A stretch of 64,000 nt of DNA from Hexactinellida sp. DTS-2022 (Eukaryota; Porifera; Hexactinellida): NCBI GenBank assembly GCA_028753945.1, contig JAPNXP010000003.1, forward strand, positions 3,968,001 through 4,032,000, written 5' to 3'. Positions 1-10,949 of this stretch are shown here, one piece after another. A program made the translations under genes and the position numbers. The notes below the pieces were generated by a model. That model did not search any database. It was not told the DNA's origin and saw only the letters and a list, made by a program, of their open reading frames with translations. How positions within the stretch are numbered: position 1 is the first letter of the stretch; each line of letters starts with the position of its first letter.

Positions 1-118
1 ATAGATAACTGATAGGAAGGAGCGCCCCCCCTGGGATATAAGCGCCCCCCCCCTAGCGAAATAAGTGGGGGGGCGCGCCCCCCCCGAGCCCCCCCCCCAA
101 ACATCACTGCCAGTAAGT
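1..118. repeat. G/C homopolymer block, probable end of a hAT-type element
   Basis: Runs of C and G (CCCCCC, GGGGGGG, GCGCGCCCC) end in a CATCACTGCC sequence. The complete hAT element at 44325-44668 ends in a very similar GC-homopolymer block followed by CCACTG. The left part lies outside the window, so neither a second terminus nor a target duplication can be checked. Confidence 0.4.
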
Positions 119-132
119 TAAGATGTGATTGA

Positions 133-303
133 GAGCAAATTATTCCTCTTTATCAGCGTGATGGCTTTAGGGATTTACAAATTGATTAGCAAATTTATTT
201 AGAAATAATCTGCCTAAAGGTAGAGACTTATTTATTCTCCAAATTTTGCTGAATAATCTGTCGATCCCTAAAGCCATTATACAGATAAAGAGAATAATTC
301 ATT
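133..303. mobile_element. Short palindromic MITE
   Basis: Two inverted arms of about 40 bp (around 136-176 and 266-303) share GGCTTTAGGGAT and TTATTC(C)TCTTTAT and flank an AT-rich core of about 90 bp. No coding capacity is seen. The target duplication is not clear, so the superfamily is open. Confidence 0.55.
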
Positions 304-430
304 GGGGAGCAATGCCCACTCGCGAATTAACCATAACCCACAGATCATTTCGTAAATCAGTACATAATAGAACTTTGTTCAATTTGTCAAAAAATTCATA
401 AACTAATTATAATTATTATAATATATAAAT

Positions 431-1884
431 TAGGGGCTGAATTTTCGCTGAAACGAATATACCGAATATTCGAAATTCGAATATTCGTTCGAAATGATTG
501 AACGAATATTAGATTCAAAGTTGAAACGGATATTCGTTGACTACTTTTGGACAACAGCATAACTTTTGTTTAGATTGGAGATATCGTAAATATATGTTAT
601 GTCGATTTTGTCAAATGTTGATTTTACAAAATCAACATGAATCAACATTCTCTGTCAAGGTGTGGAATGGGGGTAATAACAAGATAAAAGAACCAGGCTT
701 TAAACAAAGTGTCTTGCATGGTTATTTGAAACGTTCGGGCCATTTTAAGTGTGGGTTTACAAATTCAACAAATAAAATATGTCGATTTTATAAAATCAAC
801 ATATTTTATTAGTTGATTTTGTTAAATAGACATTCTGAAGTGTCGATTTTACTCAATCAACATTTCAGATTATCGATTTTACAAAATCAACTAATAAAAT
901 ATGTTGATTTTACAAAATCGACATTCGGAAAATAGTTGATTTCACAAAATCAACATATTTTATTAGTTGATTTTGTTAAATAGACATTCTGAAATGTCGA
1001 TTTTACTCAATCAACATTTCAGATTATCGATTTTATAAAATCAACTAATAAAATATGTTGATTTTACAAAATCGACATTCGGAAAATGGTTGATTTCACA
1101 AAATCAACATATTTTATCAGTTGGTTTTGTAAAATCGATTTTGTTAAACGTTGATTTTACAAAATAACTATTTCACAAATTAAAGTTCAGTTTGTATGTT
1201 GATTTTTAAAAATCGACATTTTGGATGTAGATTTTCTAAAATCGACATGTTGATTTTGTAAAATCAACATTTGACTAAATCGGCATAACATATACATTCC
1301 TACCTAAACTAGCTGAGTAATAACTAACTTGTGTCTAATACACTTTGTAACACTAAGGCCACTGTTAATGACAATATTGTTTCAGCTCCACACGAAGTCT
1401 ATCAGAGGATGCGGGCGGGCGGCATCTCATTGTCATTATCTGATTATTTGATGACGACATAGTTAATAATTATCTGAGCAAATATTCTAATTTGTGAGTG
1501 CTTATTGATAAAATATGCAATCGTTGGGTAATAATGCTTGTTATAGGTTCTGATTTTGTTACTAGCTAATTATGGCTATTTTATAGAGTGTGTCCTACAA
1601 TAATATTGGCAGCGAACAGTGGCCTTACTTGAAATGTAGGTGTAATAATGGAAATAATGACAATATTCGTGCGGGAGTGAAATCTGACGTGGGCGGTGGA
1701 GCTGAAACAAGATTCCAATAAACAGAGGCCTAAACTAATGCAACATTAATTTATAAAAACGATTTTCCACTGTATATTGATTGAGTCGTGAAATTGATTT
1801 AGTACTTAGTCATCAAAACGAACGAATATTCGTTGGTTTAGAAAAAGGTTCGTTCGTTACATTTCGAATATTCGTTTCAACCCT
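431..1884. mobile_element. hAT-like non-autonomous element with internal repeats
   Basis: The left end reads TAGGGGCTGAA followed by GAAACGAATA and a palindrome-rich CGAATATTCG stretch. The right end is the inverse (CGAATATTCGTTTCAACCCT). Flanks are ATATAAAT (423-430) and ATATAAAA (1885-1892), a 7-of-8 match that fits an aged 8-bp hAT target duplication. Inside are a tandem palindromic repeat (585-1290) and a second inverted pair, TTTCAGCTCCAC (from 1380) and GTGGAGCTGAAA (to 1708), which suggests a nested insertion. No transposase is visible. Confidence 0.5.
585..1290. repeat. Tandem/palindromic repeat with GATTTTACAAAATC core
   Basis: The unit GATTTTACAAAATCAACAT and its near-complement (GATTTTGTAAAATCGACAT) recur many times in both orientations, forming short hairpins throughout. 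A roughly 120-bp block is repeated nearly exactly (about 790-930 and 950-1085). The reading frame crossing part of it is a by-product of the repeat. Confidence 0.75.
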
Positions 1885-2704
1885 ATATAAAATGGTATAG
1901 GTAAATTGCATCAACATGTAACTAAGGTCAAAGTAGTAATTGAGGCTATAGGAAAAATTTCTGTGCGAAATTATCGATTTGTCAACATCTATTAAATAAA
2001 AATAGAATTACAGCTGAAATTCACAACTCACATCTGAGAACTGTTTGGGCATATAATATAATTCGATTTAGTTAGAGCAGTAGAGTAATAATTGTTAATG
2101 AGGAACTCCAGTATATAAATAAACTATAACGCAAATATATTTAATTCACGGCCATCATCACAATTTCACTGTAGATAAACCAATGGTGGAAGCAACATAT
2201 TGACGAAATAATTAGCACACTAAATAATCAATTGTATTCGTAATCATGGAGGAGAATACGGAAGTTGTAGTGTAGATAAACACAGCTGATACTTATACTA
2301 CAAACTAATCTTATCCCTCAAATGGAGCATTAATATTGTTAGAATAATAAAAACAGATGAGATTATAAATTATCATATGAGAACTCAGAATGTCCTGATA
2401 TTTAAATCAATTAGTTAGGAATAATGATTAATTATTTCATGTTACATGGTTATGTTAGTGTTCTATATCAAGAGGAATGCTAAATAATTCGAGGTTGAGG
2501 AATGTATTTAAAAGAATCGTCAAAAAAGTTGAGGAATTTTTGTTATAAGCAATATTTTCCATCATAGTGTAAATTATAAATCTCGCAATTGCATATTAAA
2601 ACAATTGGTCACTAAAAAAATATTTCTCAAAATATATATTCTCCTAAAATTTAGATTTTTGGAAAATACTGTATACGTATATGCCCTAACTCGTTACTAT
2701 TAAG

Positions 2705-3188
2705 TACAGTAAAACCTCCAATAACAACTCCAAAATATGAACACTTTTCTCGGTCTCAAATTTCTCCCATTGTTTTACACAGTGTTTACCCTCCAACTAC
2801 TGAACATCTCTGAAAAGTGAAATGTGAACACCTTATCTGGTCCCAATTGTCCTAATTGTATAGGAAATGATCTCTTAAAAGTGCATATATAATTTTTTGG
2901 AGGATTTTTAGCCATGTTGGATGGGGGGGGGGGGTGGGGTGTTATTTGATCTGCTTGAGTGGACATGGACTTTCCGGTGGCTAACTGACAGCTATGTTTC
3001 CACACATGTTGTGAAAGCACATATAATTCATAATGTGGCTTCATTAGACACTATGTGATAAGTTACTATTGGAGGTAAAATCTGGACAGGACAATATGAT
3101 AAATCATGAAAAGTGAATACGTACTACCCCTTAAAAATTAACATTTTATTGGTCCTCAGGGTATTCACTTTCTGAAGGTTTTAGTGTA
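2705..3188. mobile_element. pogo/Tc1-mariner-type MITE
   Basis: Terminal inverted repeats CAGTAAAACCTCC and GAAGGTTTTAGTG are flanked by TA on both sides (2705-2706 and 3187-3188), the target preference of the Tc1/mariner/pogo superfamily. The interior is about 480 bp with a G homopolymer run near 2925-2935 and no transposase frame. Confidence 0.75.
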
Positions 3189-3837
3189 ATAAAATTTAAT
3201 CGTCTGACGTAAGAGTATTTTAATATACTTAAGTAATATTTGGAAATTTAGTATATCAATGCAATGATGCGGGTAATTACATAAATGAACTTTGTTTGAT
3301 ATCTGCTTGGTTGACTCTCTACTAAGAAATAAGATAAAATTAACTATTGAAGTGTATAGAAAGCTTTGTAAAGTATTATCAGATCTGTAAACACGATTAA
3401 GGGAGGTCTTAAGAGAATATCAAAAAGAAGTCCGCAAAATAAGAGTGCGTAAAAACTAATAGTGCAGGTGTCTTTGTCATGGCGAGACAAAGGGTAGTTA
3501 ATTAATTTTTGTCATGTGAGTCAAACAAAAAACCCTGAAGGTACACATTTAATACATAAATAATATTAAAAATTAGTAATAATTTTCTAAATATATAAAT
3601 CGCTACAGTAAGATTAATTGTGCTACAATACGAAAAATAAAGTAAATGACATTCAAGTCTCAATCAATATTAAGAAAACCATAAGAGCTAGAAACTAGCT
3701 CTTTTTTGTAAATGATATCTAATCATTAAACTAAATAAATAACATTTACTAGAACCAATCGAATAATTCTAGAGGCCGGGAAAATTTAGCCTTAATCTCA
3801 TCTTACAAAACATTTTATAGCTAAATAATTCCGCTAT

Positions 3838-4095
3838 CAGGGCCGGGAATGAAAGGTTCACGAACGGATTGAATAAACTCAATTCAGTTCATCTCAAATT
3901 GATGCATGTTCAGTTTGTTCACCTTTACCTCCTAACTTCAATACCTGAGTGGGTGGTGGTTATTAGGTATGGCGAGCAGATGTGAGTAGTGATCTATTTT
4001 ATTTTACTTTTGTAGTGATGTATTTATATTTTGATGTATCTATATTTTATGTATTTATATTTCAATAAGTTCGTTCATGAACCTTTCATTCCCTG
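3838..4095. mobile_element. hAT MITE with near-perfect 8-bp target duplication
   Basis: The element begins CAGGGCCGGGAATGAAAGG and ends with the inverse CCTTTCATTCCCTG. The flanks are TCCGCTAT (3830-3837) and TCCACTAT (4096-4103), matching at 7 of 8 positions. The start CAGGG, end CCCTG and 8-bp duplication are hAT hallmarks. No coding capacity. Confidence 0.75.
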
Positions 4096-4427
4096 TCCAC
4101 TATTTATAAGCTAGGTCACGTTACACACGAAAGAGATTTGAAATAAAGGAATTTGGCATTATACAAACCTTGGGTACAGTAAAATTCGAATAAATTTTTT
4201 GTTTTTTGATTTTACACTTACTTTAAAACATTATAATAATAGAACAAAGCTAATGGAGTCTTTTGCTACGAATGACCCTGGGGACTCATAATAACAAATG
4301 CACAAATACATAATTTGGTCGCTAATGTTTGATCGACTAAAAAGTTATGAGTAACCAGAACATGACAGAAACACTAGTCTGGCCAACAGCTTTAACTATA
4401 AATCAATGAATACACTTACTAACTCAC

Positions 4428-5717
4428 CTCTGCATAGTCACAGCTCTGAGCAGCTACTAGTTCTACGGGCATCTCATTCAGGGCTCTCTCCGCCTCCTTC
4501 TGGTGCTGGATAGCCGGGACGGCGTCAGGAGCGTAGGTGCTCAGCTGGTCTATCAGCAGCTTGTTTGTAGCCTGTAGCTCCTTGTAGCGCTGGAGACGTC
4601 TGTCGTGCGACTTCCTAAGCTGGTCGGTTTCTATGCTCTTGCTCTCCAAAAGCTGAACAACAACCGTGGTCGAGTCGAGGGCCTGTGTCCCTGGGTTTGT
4701 CTGAGTGTAAGTTTCGTTGTGTTGCAGCTGGATTCTGTGTATTTTGGAACTCTCCAGTTCTTTCATATGTCCCTTGAGGTGTGATATTTCGCGTGCATCT
4801 TCTGATACCTTATTGCTTAGCATCTGGTTTAGAGAGTTAGCACGAGTCAGCTGTTCCTCTGTTTCCTTGAGATCAGACTGCAGACGATTACAAAGAGATC
4901 GGGTCTCGTTAGCACTCAGCTTGTGTCTCTCTCCCTCAGCAACGCACTCACTCAGTCTGCTACTTATATCCTCCGTGTCTCTCCGAGCCAACTCCAGGTC
5001 CCTCCCCTTCTGCTCCAGCTCTTCTCGCTTTGAGCTCAGCAGCTGATCGAGGCTACGGCTAGCCTCCACTCTATGATCGCATTCATCTCTAACTGCTCTC
5101 AGCTGCTGGCCGAACTCATTCAGCTTCTCCTGCACCTCTCTGCCTCTGGTCTCTGCCTGCACCGCGCGAGTCGACAGGCTCCTATTCTCCGCCGCGAGTT
5201 GGCGAGTCTTATCTGACATATCTGTCACTTGGCTCTTGAAAGCCAGCTCCTGAGCGCTGAGCTGCTGCTGTAGCACTTCTATCGCAGTCTCCATAGACCT
5301 GTGTTCCCTCTCCATCTCTTCGCAGCGAGCAGCCCTCTGGTTAGCAGCGCTCAGGGCACTCTGTAGAGCCGACAGCTCGTCGCACAGCTGCAGATTCTCA
5401 GACTGAGACAGTTTAAGTTTTTGACTCTCCTGCTCCAATCTACCGCTTAACTCCTGGGCTTCCTCGGACAGCTTGTTAAAATGAGTTTCTTTCTCCTGTC
5501 CATATGCCAGCAGCTGATCCAGTCTCTGCTGATGGCTGCTCTTCTCGCGGGCTACCACCATCTCTATAGCCGCGTTGAGATCAGGATTCGTTTTTTGAAG
5601 TTTCTTCCAAAGACCCCAAACAAACTCTTTGTCCGCCCTACACTTATCAAGCTCCTTCGTTATCCTCTGTAGCTCGTCACTTTGTTGTAGAATATGTGCT
5701 GCACTTGTTGGCTCCAT
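4428..5717 (-). CDS. CNTLN: Centlein, N-terminal coding exon
   Basis: This frame encodes about 430 residues of almost continuous coiled coil. Near its N-terminus (residues 28-47 counted from MEPTSA) it has ADKEFVWGLWKKLQKTNPDL followed by a VV-REK motif. From memory this closely matches the signature block at the start of vertebrate centlein. Centlein is a centriole/centrosome protein that helps link the paired centrioles, working with C-NAP1 and CEP68. I chose the ATG at 5717 (MEPTSA); another ATG 18 codons upstream would add a hydrophobic stretch with no coiled-coil character. The frame runs into GAG|GTGAGT at 4428/4427, a consensus splice donor, so the stop just beyond is intronic. Vertebrate centlein is about 1,400 residues; the remaining exons should lie at lower coordinates, but I see none in 1-4400. 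The exon is clearly richer in GC than its surroundings. Confidence 0.8.
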
Positions 5718-5771
5718 CCAGCTAGCATAATAATGAACTACTATTGAATTAGTAATTAGAACTGAGTTCAT

Positions 5772-7080
5772 TAATAGAACTTATGAAATGGATCATTGTG
5801 TTTTGTGGGTGAACTTTGTAGATTATTAAATTTTGAGTAAACTGTGTATAAATCAATTCTTATTAATTAACCACAAAGTTCTTAAAGGGGTTGGCTAGAC
5901 TGATCTTAATCCACCAGAATTCCCAATCACGAGAATACTTGCATATGATATGATTTGACTCTCTTAAATTTACCTTTATTTATTCAAAGGATTTCAAAAT
6001 TTCATTCTAATAATAAGGTGTGTTTCAGTAATTATGCCAACTACAAAGCAATATAACTAAACTTAACATTACAAGTATTTGTATTATATCAACACAGGTG
6101 ATCAATATACTAAAATATAAGATTTTGCTTGGCCGAAATAAAAAACTAAAAAACTATGAACTAGCTAACTAATTTACTAATAGTTACACTATTGCGGATA
6201 GGGACCGCATATTTTAATCAGTAGTGCATTGGTTTATTTGGTTTCTAACTATTTAATTAATGAAGGAATCAGGGTAATGGTATTGACAATCTGATTATTG
6301 ATCTACGTAATTATTATTATAGCCTGGTTGACCTGTCACGAAATATTCGGTCCGGCCGGACCAAAAACAACACGGACCGAATATTTCGTGACAGACCAAT
6401 TGAGTATATTTTGAGAATTGTTATTGTGCTTTAACTATACATATTATACTAGTGAATAGAAATTGTATATTCAACTTACAAAAAATATTGGAATATGTTA
6501 TAGTTCTAAGAAGATGATTTAATCATTTTCAGAAATGGATTGAAACAAAAGTATCTGAATTAAAGCATAAGTAAATTGTTATCGAGAATCTAAATCATAT
6601 TGTGGAAATAAGTTGTTGAGCAATAAATCAGCAATATTCTTACAAGGTCATGCATAAGAAGAGTACATTATTGTTTAAACATAACTATTTTCTACCACAA
6701 TACGTAAATTCCTATCTAATCGAAACAGGTGCAATTTATGTTAGCGAACAATAATTCCGCGTAGTAGAGATTGCACTGAAATACTATATTCAGTAGCAAT
6801 GTATAATACTAGCAGATTCGGTATATAGCCCTACCAAAAGTATTCTTACAAGATGTTTCTCTATTTAATCCAATTTATTGCACGGTAATCGATCTAAAAT
6901 CATGATAAATATTCCTGTAGCACAAATATTGGGTTAATAATATTATTTCTAAACTAACATACTTTACTAAGAACGTTGCCCACTGATTTACAAGAGCTCT
7001 CGCTTCTCAAAAATAGAGTACAGTGAGTTGACAAAATATTATTATTATTTTATTCAGGTTAAAAGTAAGTGTTCTTATCA
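5772..7080. other. AT-rich intergenic stretch upstream of centlein
   Basis: No coding frame, RNA gene or recognisable long element is seen, apart from the perfect hairpin at 6333-6394. The centlein promoter should lie in the first few hundred bases, but I see no distinctive core motif. Confidence 0.5.
6333..6394. mobile_element. Near-perfect hairpin, minimal copy of the CTGTCACGAAATATT family
   Basis: CTGTCACGAAATATTCGGTC is followed, after a short GGCCGGACC centre, by its inverse ending CGAATATTTCGTGACAG. The same termini bound the longer element at 37843-38447, so this is an end-to-end remnant of that family with nearly all of the interior deleted. Confidence 0.65.
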
Positions 7081-7191
7081 TCGGTATACAGTATAACTCG
7101 GTTATAACGTCCTGAATTAGTATGTACTTGGGCTTAGTACGTACTATACTAATGTAATTTAACCAAGTTTATAAAACTGTATGTAATTTAT

Positions 7192-8193
7192 CACGGACTA
7201 CTATAATACCGGACGCGACAAAGCCAAACCACAGTCAAAAATGCGTAGGCTGAAGAATGCATGACTGAAAATATGGTCAATTCTGATGTTTAGTTACTAA
7301 ATTTGATATCTAACACTATCTTTGGGCGCTGAATTCAAAAATGACAATTTCAAGGTTCAAAAACATACTCCCCGCCCGTGACCTTCGTTATATAAGGCCT
7401 TTACTACTACTCCGAACCATACATTTTCTAGGCCTAACTTCAATAATATTTGAGATAATGAGTGTATTAGCACTTAATTATTTATATGGTAATACACTCA
7501 TTATTTCAAAGATTTTTGAAGTTAGGCCTAGAAAATGTATTATCAATGAATAGGAAGTTACCAATTGCGGATAGATCAGTACTAGCATAGTTTACATAAA
7601 ATAGATAGTTTTTGAGTTATGGCTCATTTTAGGAAATATACACTTCCCTGGCAACCGAGGAATGTGTCAACATTCCATTTATAATTTCGATATATTTCAT
7701 TCAACTAGTTATGGACATCCTCATGTTCCAATTTTGAACAATTACAACGCGTTTAACTATGTTAAAAGCAGGCTATAAAACACGATAATTCCCACGAAAA
7801 ATAGCGATTACGTAATCAAATGGTGATATATCACAATTCTAAAGGGTGTTATGTATGTCTTGATATCATGTTCCTAACTTCCTATATAATTATAATGCAT
7901 TTCTGAGGTCTGTCATTACTATCTATTGAGATAAAGATATGTCGGATAATAATCAATGGCCTTTAAGTAATCCATGGTTCGGAGTAGTAGTAAGGCCTTA
8001 TATAACGAAGGTCACGGGCGGGGAGTGAGTTTTTGAACCTTTAAATTGTCATTTTTGAATTCAGCGCCCAAAGATTCTGTTAGATACCAAATTTAGTGAC
8101 TAAACATACAGAATTGACCATCATACAATGTTCAGCCTACGCATTTTTGACTGTGGTTTGGCTTTGTCGCGTCCGGTATTATAGTAGTCCGTG
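7192..8193. mobile_element. Element with about 225-bp inverted arms
   Basis: The left arm (7192-7420, starting CACGGACTACTATAATACCG) is repeated in inverse at 7974-8193 with only scattered differences. The unique centre contains an independent 121-bp hairpin at 7420-7540. Similar AACTCGGTTAT(A/T)ACGT sequences lie just outside both ends (near 7090 and 8208), so this may have inserted into an older pogo-like element. No transposase. Reading frames within are by-products of the palindromes. Confidence 0.6.
7420..7540. repeat. 121-bp hairpin inside the larger palindrome
   Basis: TACATTTTCTAGGCCTAAC and its inverse GTTAGGCCTAGAAAATGTA form the ends. A second pairing segment (GAGTGTATTA with TAATACACTC) continues toward a short loop. 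It sits at the inner edge of the left arm of the 7192-8193 element. Confidence 0.7.
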
Positions 8194-8423
8194 ATTTTAT
8201 GTAGGAACAACTCGGTTATTACGTACCTCGGATAGTACGAAGTTATTACTGTGCCGACTATACTATAGTATAGTGGCCCAGTATTGAAATCACTGCCTTG
8301 GTTTGTTTGCTTGTTTTTTTTAGTCCGTATCCGCTCTACAGACCAGAGTTAGATTGCTCCGGAGCTCAAAATTTTTAGCATCGGTGTCGCATATGCTACA
8401 GATGTGCATCTCGAGCCAAATTT

Positions 8424-8680
8424 TTGAAAACATTTTTTAATACCACTTTGACACCTTTGAAAATTTGTCTGGTCCATTACTCAAAAAATGTTATACTAAA
8501 CCCGCATTTTTTATTTTACCATTGGATTCACCATAAAATTCTGCGTCTAATAGGAGAGGAAAATTTCTATATTATAAAGCGTTCAATTCATGCCATAAAT
8601 GGGGGTTGAAATTTCTTTGTATACTCAACAGTAAAACTGTTAAATATAATTCTATTGTTTCAACTTGAAATAATTATATT
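8424..8680 (+). repeat. Dispersed repeat, copy 1 of 3
   Basis: This stretch (key pieces AATTTGTCTGGTCCAT, CATTGGATTCACCATAAA, CATAAATGGGGGTTGAAAT) occurs in inverse at about 59620-59860 and more distantly at 63790-63965. All three copies include an AACTGTTAAAT-type segment next to a CTATTGTTTCAACTTG segment. Superfamily unknown, and no coding capacity. Confidence 0.6.
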
Positions 8681-8684
8681 GATT

Positions 8685-9024
8685 TAACTAGTTAAATCTT
8701 ACTGTATTGTTTCAACTTGTTATAAATATATTGATTTAAATTATAAATTCCAGCTGGTTTCTATTTAATTAAAGTAATACTATACAATAGATAGAATAAA
8801 AAATCCAAAATTGCAGCTGTGCCGACGCATTTCCCTTACCGGTTGGGTAATTGATAGTGCCTCCAAGGAAAATACTCTAGGCTCAGCTGCAATTTTGGAT
8901 TTTTTTTAATTATATACATTGTATAGTAATACTATAATTAAATAGAAGCCAGCTGGAATGTATAAGTTAAATCAATATACATATTTATAGCAAGTTGAAA
9001 CAATAGAGTAAGATTTAACTAGTT
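8685..9024. mobile_element. Foldback element with about 140-bp arms
   Basis: The left arm (about 8685-8825) contains AACTAGTTAAATCTTACT, TTCCAGCTGG and CTATTTAATTA; the right arm (about 8885-9024) is its inverse. The centre is a conserved hairpin segment described separately at 8801-8908. Confidence 0.65.
8801..8908. repeat. Hairpin related to the one at 62152-62258
   Basis: The stem is AATCCAAAATTGCAGCTG paired with its inverse. The inner part carries TGTGCCGACGCAT and TTGATAGTGCCTCCAA, both found again in the second hairpin, although pairing in the middle of this copy has decayed. Confidence 0.55.
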
Positions 9025-9113
9025 CTTTCCCAAGGGAGTGCGTTAGAACCGATTTCTATTGTAATTTATACCGGATATTGGGTACACACAGATATCCGGA
9101 CCTCTCAAATACA

Positions 9114-9165
9114 GGGGAGTACGACAACTCGCATCACGACAATTCGCAACTAATCTGATTGGTCA
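9114..9165 (+). mobile_element. Solitary Mutator-like terminal repeat
   Basis: GGGGAGTACGACAACTCGC followed by ATCACGACAA and then CTGATTGGTCAATT matches the ends of the complete Mutator-like element at 27907-33201. It is probably the left end of the element whose transposase remnant lies at 9726-10417. I find no matching right end. Confidence 0.55.
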
Positions 9166-9725
9166 ATTACTGAACTCGTACAATGTTGGAACAACATTAG
9201 TATAGGAACAATAGATGTGCATCCCATACACCTCTATTGTTCCCATAAGAAAAATGCCATTTGTTGTCAACAGGAATTCTCGTATATAAATAGATCTTGC
9301 TAATTACAACATGTATTATTAACCATACAATTTTTGCATTCTTTACACTATGGCTGAACGATTACAGGTCAACCAAAACGGTCAACCAAAACGGCTACAA
9401 ACTGAAACAGCTACAGACTAAAACGGCTACAAAACCAAATATTGCCAATCGTTATAAAGAAAGAGTTGGTCGTTCGTTTGGGAAAAGAGATTTAGCAATT
9501 AGGAATTATGCAGATATATGTTGGATTATTTAATATACAAGTAAAGGACAATGATAAATAATTAGTAAACTACAAATAACAAAATAAAGAGATGTTTTAT
9601 TCTGACGTACTAAATTTGCGGTCCATTTAGCCTGGAGCAAGCCCACAACATATGGTTCACTGATGGTTCACTTCTCTGCCATCGTATTAACTTGTTCTGT
9701 GATACTAAATGTAATTTAAGTGAAA

Positions 9726-10417
9726 CTAATTTAGCTTCTTGATGTAACAGTTTGATGAGTAGATACAGTTCACTTGTCGTCGTCGTGCCCTAGTGTTGAT
9801 TCTCATATGCCAACCTTCCACATCGTTATTTGTACGGACGGATTGGTTAGAAACAGACCAGTCACAGTCTCTTGGCTGCCATTGTCCAGTGATACACGTA
9901 TTCCCTATGTAAGTTGTCAATTCCTCTTCAACATTATTGCTAGAGACTTCTTGGATGTTTCTGAATGCCATTTCTATGTGTTCAGCTGGCAAAAAAGGTA
10001 GAGCCATTAACTTTCTATAAAAGTCATGCGTTGAACTATTGTTGATATACTGTTGCAGTAACCCTAAAAGTTGAATTTTCCTCCAGACTGCCTGGGTCCA
10101 ATGAAATGAGCATCCTTTAAGTTTAAGGTTTACATTTGGGTAAACTTTTGGAATGGCTTTCCATAAACCCGATTCAAAGTCAACAATTGCACGTCTGACA
10201 GGTAGCACTGCGGGAAGGGCTTTTAATACCTCAATTAGTACTCGTCTGTAGTCCCTTTAATGTTTCCTGACATTAGAACAAATGTTAATGGTAATTGCTT
10301 TACAGTGCTTTCAGATTTCACAAATGCGTAAATAGAAAATAATTGGACAAACGGTTCTTTAACAATTTTGAAGGTTCCATCTAAATACCATGTTTTTGCT
10401 GAACAAATCGACGCCAC
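9726..10417 (-). pseudogene. MULE (Mutator-like) transposase fragment, frameshifted
   Basis: Read on the minus strand from 10417, the first part contains WYLDGTFKIVKEPFVQLF (first catalytic Asp in LDGTF). The second part begins VLPVRRAIVDFESGL (second Asp in VDFE), continues with GCSFHWTQAVWRK, and later has NNDVEGWH (third acidic residue, Glu). These are the DDE elements of MULE transposases. The two parts are in different frames: the first meets TAA just after TDEY near 10237, while the next frame reads on as RRVLIEVLKALP into the second part, so a single-base indel broke the gene. The 5' edge may be a splice acceptor (AAGCAG near 10420). The sequence is distinct from the intact transposases at 28-32 kb, so it represents another lineage. 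Inactive. Confidence 0.8.
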
Positions 10418-10740
10418 TGCTTATTAATATAAGTTAGTAATATTGATCCAAAAATAATATTGAGGCTCTAATCTATGCCATCAGAGTCAGGTGACCATAA
10501 ATAGAAATAATGGAATGAGGAATATGGAACTGTGCTTATGAATAAATTATCGAGAGATTAGTTTCAACGGGAAAACAACATAGCTAGTAGCACACTAGCA
10601 ATAGAGACGTCTGTAACAAGCTAGGAGTAAATATGTGTGGATTTCAATGTATAATAAATGGAAATTATACTTGCACACATATATGCAGAGTACTCCGTCT
10701 GGAATTGTATAATGACATTGATACACATAAATAACATAAT

Positions 10741-10949
10741 CAGGGCCGTGCCACTAATGCAAACTGACCAGGTCAAACCTGGGCAGATTTTTTCCAGACC
10801 AGGTTCTGACCAGGTTGACCTTGTCATTTAACAGGTCAACCTGTTCATTTAATCAGGGTAACCTGTTCATATAACTAGGTCAACCTGGTCACCCCCTGAA
10901 AAAATGGTTCCCCCCCCCGTTCGAAAAACCTGGCGCGTGGCGCCGCGCA
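10741..10949. mobile_element. Possible hAT-type element
   Basis: It starts CAGGGCCGTGCCAC and ends in GTGGCGCCGCGCATG, which is roughly inverse. Inside, ACCAGGTCAAACCTGG-type short palindromes and 'GGTCAACCTG' repeats recur. The target duplication is not recognisable. Confidence 0.4.

Noticed and set aside
537-812. A 91-codon frame
   Set aside because: It overlaps the GATTTTACAAAATC repeat, has no family features, and starts inside a hAT-like element.
4717-5672. Plus-strand frames of 63-109 codons
   Set aside because: Antisense to the centlein exon; Ser/Leu-rich composition is what the complementary strand of a coiled-coil gene gives.
7341-7553. A 70-codon frame
   Set aside because: It spans the arm and the inner hairpin of a palindromic element.
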